From Pseudomonas sp. CFII64 (GTDB taxonomy: Bacteria > Pseudomonadota > Gammaproteobacteria > Pseudomonadales > Pseudomonadaceae), in NCBI RefSeq assembly GCF_000416235.1, contig NZ_ATLO01000046.1:62001-126000 (forward strand): DNA of 64,000 nt. Reading direction: 5' to 3'. A model generated the notes under the pieces. The model saw only the letters and a program-made list of their open reading frames with translations, was not told the DNA's origin and did no database searches. Positions within the stretch are counted from its first letter, which is position 1. Each line of letters begins with the position of its first letter. Both the position numbers and the translations under genes were made by a program. This document shows positions 60,547 through 64,000 of the stretch, in pieces.

Positions 60547-61917
60547 TCAAAACTCGTGATCGGCGTTGTCCGGGTTCAGGTCGGTGATGCCCAGTTTGCC
60601 CGCAGCCTGTTCGATGGCGCCGGTCTGCTTGACCAGCGAAGCGATGGCGTCGCGCACGACTTGATTGCCTTCGGTGTTGCCGGCGGCGATCAGTTGGTCG
60701 AAGTGCTCGCCTTTGTTGGCGTGATCGACAATGGCTTGCAGTTTCGCTTGAGTGGCGTCCAGGTCGGCGCGCAGGGTGGCGTCGGTGGCTGGGTCGGCTT
60801 TCGCCACCAGCGACGACAGGCTTGGGCCGCTGATTTTGGTGCCGTCTACGCGGGTATATTCGCCCAGGTAAACGTTGCGGATGCCTTTGCCGTTGTAGAA
60901 GTGCGAGTTGTGGGTGTTGTCACTGAAGCAGTCATGCTCGTCTTCGCTGGAGTTGGCTTCCAGTGCCACCTTCATGCGCTCGCCGGCCAGTTCGCCCAGG
61001 GACAGGCTGCCCATGCCGAACAGCATTTTGCGCAGGCCGCTTTCGCCGGACTCTGCTTCCAGGGTGGCGCGATAGTTGTCGGCAACACCGGCTTTCCAGT
61101 TGTTGGACATTTCGGTCAGGTCGCTGACCAGCAGGGTGGTGACAGCCTTCAGGTACGCGCGACGACGGTCGTTGTGGCCGCCGGTGCCGCCAGCGCCTTC
61201 GATGTAGTCGGAGGCAGGACGCTCGCCGGCACCCGGACCGTTGCCGTGCAGATCCTGGCCCCAGAGCAGGAACTCGATGGCGTGGTAACCGGTGGCGACG
61301 TTGGCCTCGGAACCGCCCAGCTCATTGAGGCTGGCGAGTTTTTCAGCAGTGATGTCCTTGACGTCAACCTTGTCCTCGCCCACTTGAACTTCAGTGTTGG
61401 CGATGATGTTGGCGGTTGCACCCGGGTTGCCCAGTGCGTGCTGGTAATCCTTGGCCACGTAATCGATCAGGCCTTCGTCCAGGGGCCAGGCGTTAACCTG
61501 TCCTTCCCAGTCGTCGATGATGGTGTTGCCGAAGCGGAAGACTTCGCTCTGCATGTAAGGCACGCGTGCTGCAACCCAGGCGTCACGCGCAGCCTTGAGG
61601 GTTTTGTCATTTGGCGTGGCGAGGAAGTCGTTGACGGCGGTTTGCAGGGTCTTGGCGGTGGATTCCGCATCGCTGAACACGGCATAAACCATGTTGGCGT
61701 AGTTGGCGACCACGGCTTTGGCCGCAGCGTCGGTAGATTGTGCAGGAGCGGCAGGCGCAGTGGTGGCCGCAGCCGGTGCAGGCGCCGCAGCCGGCGCGGG
61801 AGCTGCTGGCGTAGCAGCAGGGGCTGGCGCGGCAGCTTTATCCTTGCCTTCGCCACAACCGGCGAGGGAGATAGCGATGGCCAGCAGACTAGCGGTTGCC
61901 AAAGGCATACGAATCAT
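60547..61917 (-). CDS. icmP: Imelysin-family lipoprotein, IcmP-like
   Basis: A 456-residue imelysin (M75) lipoprotein. Lipobox ISLAGC lies near residue 21, followed by a low-complexity Ala-Pro linker (about residues 33-62) and the imelysin domain. The classical motif is complete: GYHAIEFLLWGQDLHG near residue 207, with the His and Glu of the HxxE pair. A second imelysin block carries CFSDNTHNSHFYNGKGIRNVYLGEYT near residue 330. In P. aeruginosa the homologue at this place, IcmP (PA4370), was reported as an insulin-cleaving metalloproteinase; other imelysins act in iron uptake. It has its own promoter candidate and terminator, so it is a single-gene unit. ATG codons at 61917 and 61908 are both possible starts. 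Confidence 0.85.
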   Translation of the reverse strand: MIRMPLATASLLAIAISLAGCGEGKDKAAAPAPAATPAAPAPAAAPAPAAATTAPAAPAQSTDAAAKAVVANYANMVYAVFSDAESTAKTLQTAVNDFLATPNDKTLKAARDAWVAARVPYMQSEVFRFGNTIIDDWEGQVNAWPLDEGLIDYVAKDYQHALGNPGATANIIANTEVQVGEDKVDVKDITAEKLASLNELGGSEANVATGYHAIEFLLWGQDLHGNGPGAGERPASDYIEGAGGTGGHNDRRRAYLKAVTTLLVSDLTEMSNNWKAGVADNYRATLEAESGESGLRKMLFGMGSLSLGELAGERMKVALEANSSEDEHDCFSDNTHNSHFYNGKGIRNVYLGEYTRVDGTKISGPSLSSLVAKADPATDATLRADLDATQAKLQAIVDHANKGEHFDQLIAAGNTEGNQVVRDAIASLVKQTGAIEQAAGKLGITDLNPDNADHEF

Positions 61918-61975
61918 GACGAAATCCTGCGTCTAGAGGGTTCAAGGCGTCCGGCGCCCAAAAAAAAGCTGCAAC

Positions 61976-62005
61976 ATAATGCGAAAGATTTGCATTCGAT
62001 GTAAA
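61976..62005 (-). promoter_or_regulatory. Promoter candidate of icmP with an inverted repeat, possible Fur site
   Basis: On the minus strand TTTACA (62005-62000) and CATTAT (61981-61976) are separated by 18 bases. Between them lies AATGC-N9-GCATT (61996-61978), AT-rich and resembling a degenerate Fur box (TGCAAATCTTTCGCATT). Fur control would suit an imelysin gene, but this is not a clear consensus match. Confidence 0.4.
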
Positions 62006-62075
62006 GGCAAATTGCCCGGTTCGGGAAATGTGGTCGTTGAGAGCTGTAACAAAGAGTTTCGGCTGTCTCAAATCA

Positions 62076-62164
62076 GTTGGAGCGAGGCTTGCCCGCGAAG
62101 GCGGTACTTCAGGCATGAAATTCTCGTGGAATTCCGGGCTCTTCGCGGGCAAGCCTCTCCAACG
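62076..62164. repeat. REPIN, GAGGCTTGCCCGCGAAGGC class
   Basis: TTGGAGCGAGGCTTGCCCGC starts near 62077; the inverted arm (GCGGGCAAGCCTCTCCAAC) ends near 62163. This belongs to a different REP sequence class from the GTAGGACC elements elsewhere in the window. It lies between bifA and icmP. Confidence 0.82.
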
Positions 62165-62183
62165 AAGTCGCTTTGAGTGGACG

Positions 62184-64000
62184 CTACGACACCTCCACAT
62201 TGCTGCGTTGCGCCTGTTTCAGGTAAGCCAGCAGTTCGCGGGCGGGCAGGGGTTTGCTGTACAGATAGCCCTGACCTTCGTGGCAGCCTTCGGAAATGAT
62301 GTACGCCTCCTGGGCGACAGTTTCCACGCCTTCGGCAATGACCTGCATGCCCAGACTTTTACCCAGCTGGATGATGGCGCGCACGATGGTGGCGTCATCG
62401 TCGTCATCGATAAGGTCCTGCACGAAGCTCTTGTCGATCTTGATCTTGTCCAGCGGCAGGCTTTTCAGGTAACTCAGGGAAGAATACCCGGTGCCGAAGT
62501 CATCGATGGCGATCAAGGCGCCCGAGCGACGCAGGCTCAGAAGGTGTTGGGCGGCGGTGCTGATGTCTTCCATCAGGCCGGTTTCGGTGACTTCCAGCTC
62601 CAGGCTGCGTGGCGGCAAACGGTAGATCTGCAGCAGATTATTGACCACACGGGGCAATTCGGAGTGGTGCAGTTGCACCGTGGACAGATTGACCGCCATG
62701 CGCAGTTCGGTGAAGCCCTGGTCATGCCATTCGCGCAACTGGCGACAGGCCTGATCCAGAACCCATTCGCCAATGGCGATGATCGTCCCGTTCTGCTCTG
62801 CCAGTGGAATGAACTGGTCGGGCGGGACCAGACCGTGTTCCGGGTGTTGCCAGCGGATCAGTGCTTCAACCCCGACCACGCGATGGTCGCGGTAGCTGAT
62901 TTGCGGTTGATAAACCAGATACAGCTGATCGCGGGGCAAGGCTTCGCGCAGGTCTTTTTCCAGTTCCCGACGGCGACGCATTTCGCTGTCGACGCTGGCG
63001 ATGTAGAACTGATAACGGTTGCGTGAGCGTGACTTGGCCAGGGTCATGGTCTGTTCGGCTTTTTGCAGCAGCTTCTCGGTGCTGTCGCCGTCTTCCGGGA
63101 ACAGCGTGATGCCGATGGTTGCGCGCAGGCGGATTTCCTGGTCACCCAGGGCAAACGGCGCCTCCAGGTCATCGAGGATGTTCTGTGCCAGCTCGGCCGC
63201 TTCGTAAGGTTGTTCGATGTCGGCCTGGACCAGTGCGAACTGATCGCCACCCAGTCGAGCCAGCGCCCCCAGCCGACCGCTATGGCTGCGCAGTCGGTCA
63301 GCCAGCGCCAGCAGCAATTGGTCGCCGGTCTGATAGCTGAATTGTTCGTTGATGCCTTTGAAGTCGTCCAGGCCGACACAGATTACTGCCACCCGCCGCT
63401 GCAGACGGCCTGCGTCGACGAGGATCTTGTCCAGTTGCTGCTGCAATTGCTGACGGTTGGGCAGGCCGGTGAGAAAGTCGTATTGAGCCATGCGCAGCAA
63501 GCTGTTTTCGGCTTCGTGGCGCAGGTGGGTATTGCGCTCGATCGAAGCCAGCAGCTGGTTGGCGGTGTTGACCCAGATTCCCAGTTCGTTTTTCTCGTGC
63601 CCTTTAAGAAGGGGCAGCTGATTTTCACTGGGACGATCGGGGTTGATGCTGGTCAGGTGTTCGATGATTTTCGACAGTGGCTTGGTCAGCAACCAGTGAT
63701 AAACCAGATACAGCACCAGGCCCATGGTCAGCGCGCGCAGGACGCCGGAAATGAAAATGATCACTGAATTGACGATGAAACCGTCGCCGTAGGTCGCGGT
63801 ATCCAGGGTGATGCGCAGGTCGCCGTAATACTCGCTATACGGGCTCCGGCCGACCAGTTGGGTGGTAAAACTGCGTTCCTGGCCGAGAATCAGGTCGGTC
63901 AGCCAGCGGGTGGAGGAGGTCTTGAGCGGGCGTTCCCTCTCGGCCAGCAATGTTTCGTTGGGATGGCCGATGGATGCCATACGCACGGCGTTGTCCTGGA
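62184..64000 (-). CDS. bifA: Cyclic-di-GMP phosphodiesterase BifA (GGDQF-EAL), 5' end missing
   Basis: The 3' roughly 600 codons of a membrane GGDEF-EAL protein; the reading frame continues past 64000, and BifA proteins are about 690 residues. Visible parts are the end of a periplasmic domain, a transmembrane helix (VIIFISGVLRALTMGLVLYLVYHW), a HAMP-like segment, a degenerate GGDEF domain (ARLGGDQFALVQ) and a complete EAL domain. The EAL catalytic residues are all there: EALIRW, VTETGLMED, DDFGTGYSS, KIDKSFV and AEGVET. BifA hydrolyses c-di-GMP, promoting swarming and restraining biofilm in P. aeruginosa. The GGDQF variant is characteristic of BifA. Confidence 0.88.
   Translation of the reverse strand, partial: QDNAVRMASIGHPNETLLAERERPLKTSSTRWLTDLILGQERSFTTQLVGRSPYSEYYGDLRITLDTATYGDGFIVNSVIIFISGVLRALTMGLVLYLVYHWLLTKPLSKIIEHLTSINPDRPSENQLPLLKGHEKNELGIWVNTANQLLASIERNTHLRHEAENSLLRMAQYDFLTGLPNRQQLQQQLDKILVDAGRLQRRVAVICVGLDDFKGINEQFSYQTGDQLLLALADRLRSHSGRLGALARLGGDQFALVQADIEQPYEAAELAQNILDDLEAPFALGDQEIRLRATIGITLFPEDGDSTEKLLQKAEQTMTLAKSRSRNRYQFYIASVDSEMRRRRELEKDLREALPRDQLYLVYQPQISYRDHRVVGVEALIRWQHPEHGLVPPDQFIPLAEQNGTIIAIGEWVLDQACRQLREWHDQGFTELRMAVNLSTVQLHHSELPRVVNNLLQIYRLPPRSLELEVTETGLMEDISTAAQHLLSLRRSGALIAIDDFGTGYSSLSYLKSLPLDKIKIDKSFVQDLIDDDDDATIVRAIIQLGKSLGMQVIAEGVETVAQEAYIISEGCHEGQGYLYSKPLPARELLAYLKQAQRSNVEVS

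Noticed and set aside
60556..62004. 482-codon plus-strand open frame opposite icmP
   Set aside because: The imelysin motif and lipobox are on the minus strand. The plus-strand product is Val/Gly repeats from the antisense Ala-Pro linker.
1..64000. CRISPR array, tRNA, rRNA, integrase or prophage
   Set aside because: I saw no regularly spaced identical repeats, no tRNA-like cloverleaf with conserved arms, no rRNA core sequence and no integrase or phage structural motifs. The REP elements are dispersed palindromes.

Overview
The window is a chromosomal segment of a Pseudomonas, most like the P. fluorescens group. The evidence is gene order: lpoA-rsmI-rnpB-dcw cluster-lpxC-dciA-secA-argJ, then yajQ, ampG, fxsA-groESL, colRS, an RND pump, an imelysin locus and bifA. 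As I remember the P. aeruginosa PAO1 map, this runs from about PA4425 down to PA4367 with few breaks. High-GC codon use and many fluorescens-type REP/REPIN palindromes agree. No database was searched.

Layout. 1-2401 (minus): 5' end of gmhA/diaA, yraN and lpoA. 2686-4004 (plus): rsmI and the RNase P RNA. 4206-22152 (plus): the complete division and cell-wall cluster mraZ-rsmH-ftsL-ftsI-murE-murF-mraY-murD-ftsW-murG-murC-ddlB-ftsQ-ftsA-ftsZ-lpxC. Most of its genes overlap or nearly touch. It starts at a sigma70 promoter with a three-repeat MraZ operator and ends at a strong terminator. 22305-28885: dciA (minus), secA, argJ, a GST and a Nudix/ThiE fusion. 29009-32622 (minus): panE, an orphan PAS histidine kinase and a PduO-type adenosyltransferase. 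32777-41240: yajQ, mscS, ampG and an alkyltransferase-like gene (both minus), a DUF481 porin-like protein, a HugZ-like protein, fxsA and groESL. 41466-46191: a PAP2 phosphatase divergent from colRS, then a methyltransferase, an InaA-type kinase and a 75-residue exported protein. 46363-54371 (minus): RND pump genes, then DUF1513, imelysin and di-haem DUF1111 genes. 54476-60314 (minus): a type VI secretion cargo module with DUF4123 adaptor, a 1156-residue VasX/BTH_I2691-type effector and a scrambled immunity locus. 60547-64000 (minus): an IcmP-like imelysin lipoprotein and the 3' part of bifA.

The most unusual part is the T6SS module. It sits between icmP and the DUF1111-imelysin-DUF1513 genes, which I remember as adjacent in P. 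aeruginosa. The locus after the effector contains two imperfect tandem duplications, with offsets of 248 and 173 bp. Each breaks the frame, and subtracting both leaves exactly 360 codons (359 residues plus stop). The copies differ mostly or entirely at synonymous sites, so they were once separate functional immunity paralogues that later recombined. An apparently intact pore-forming-type effector therefore sits beside what looks like a broken immunity gene.
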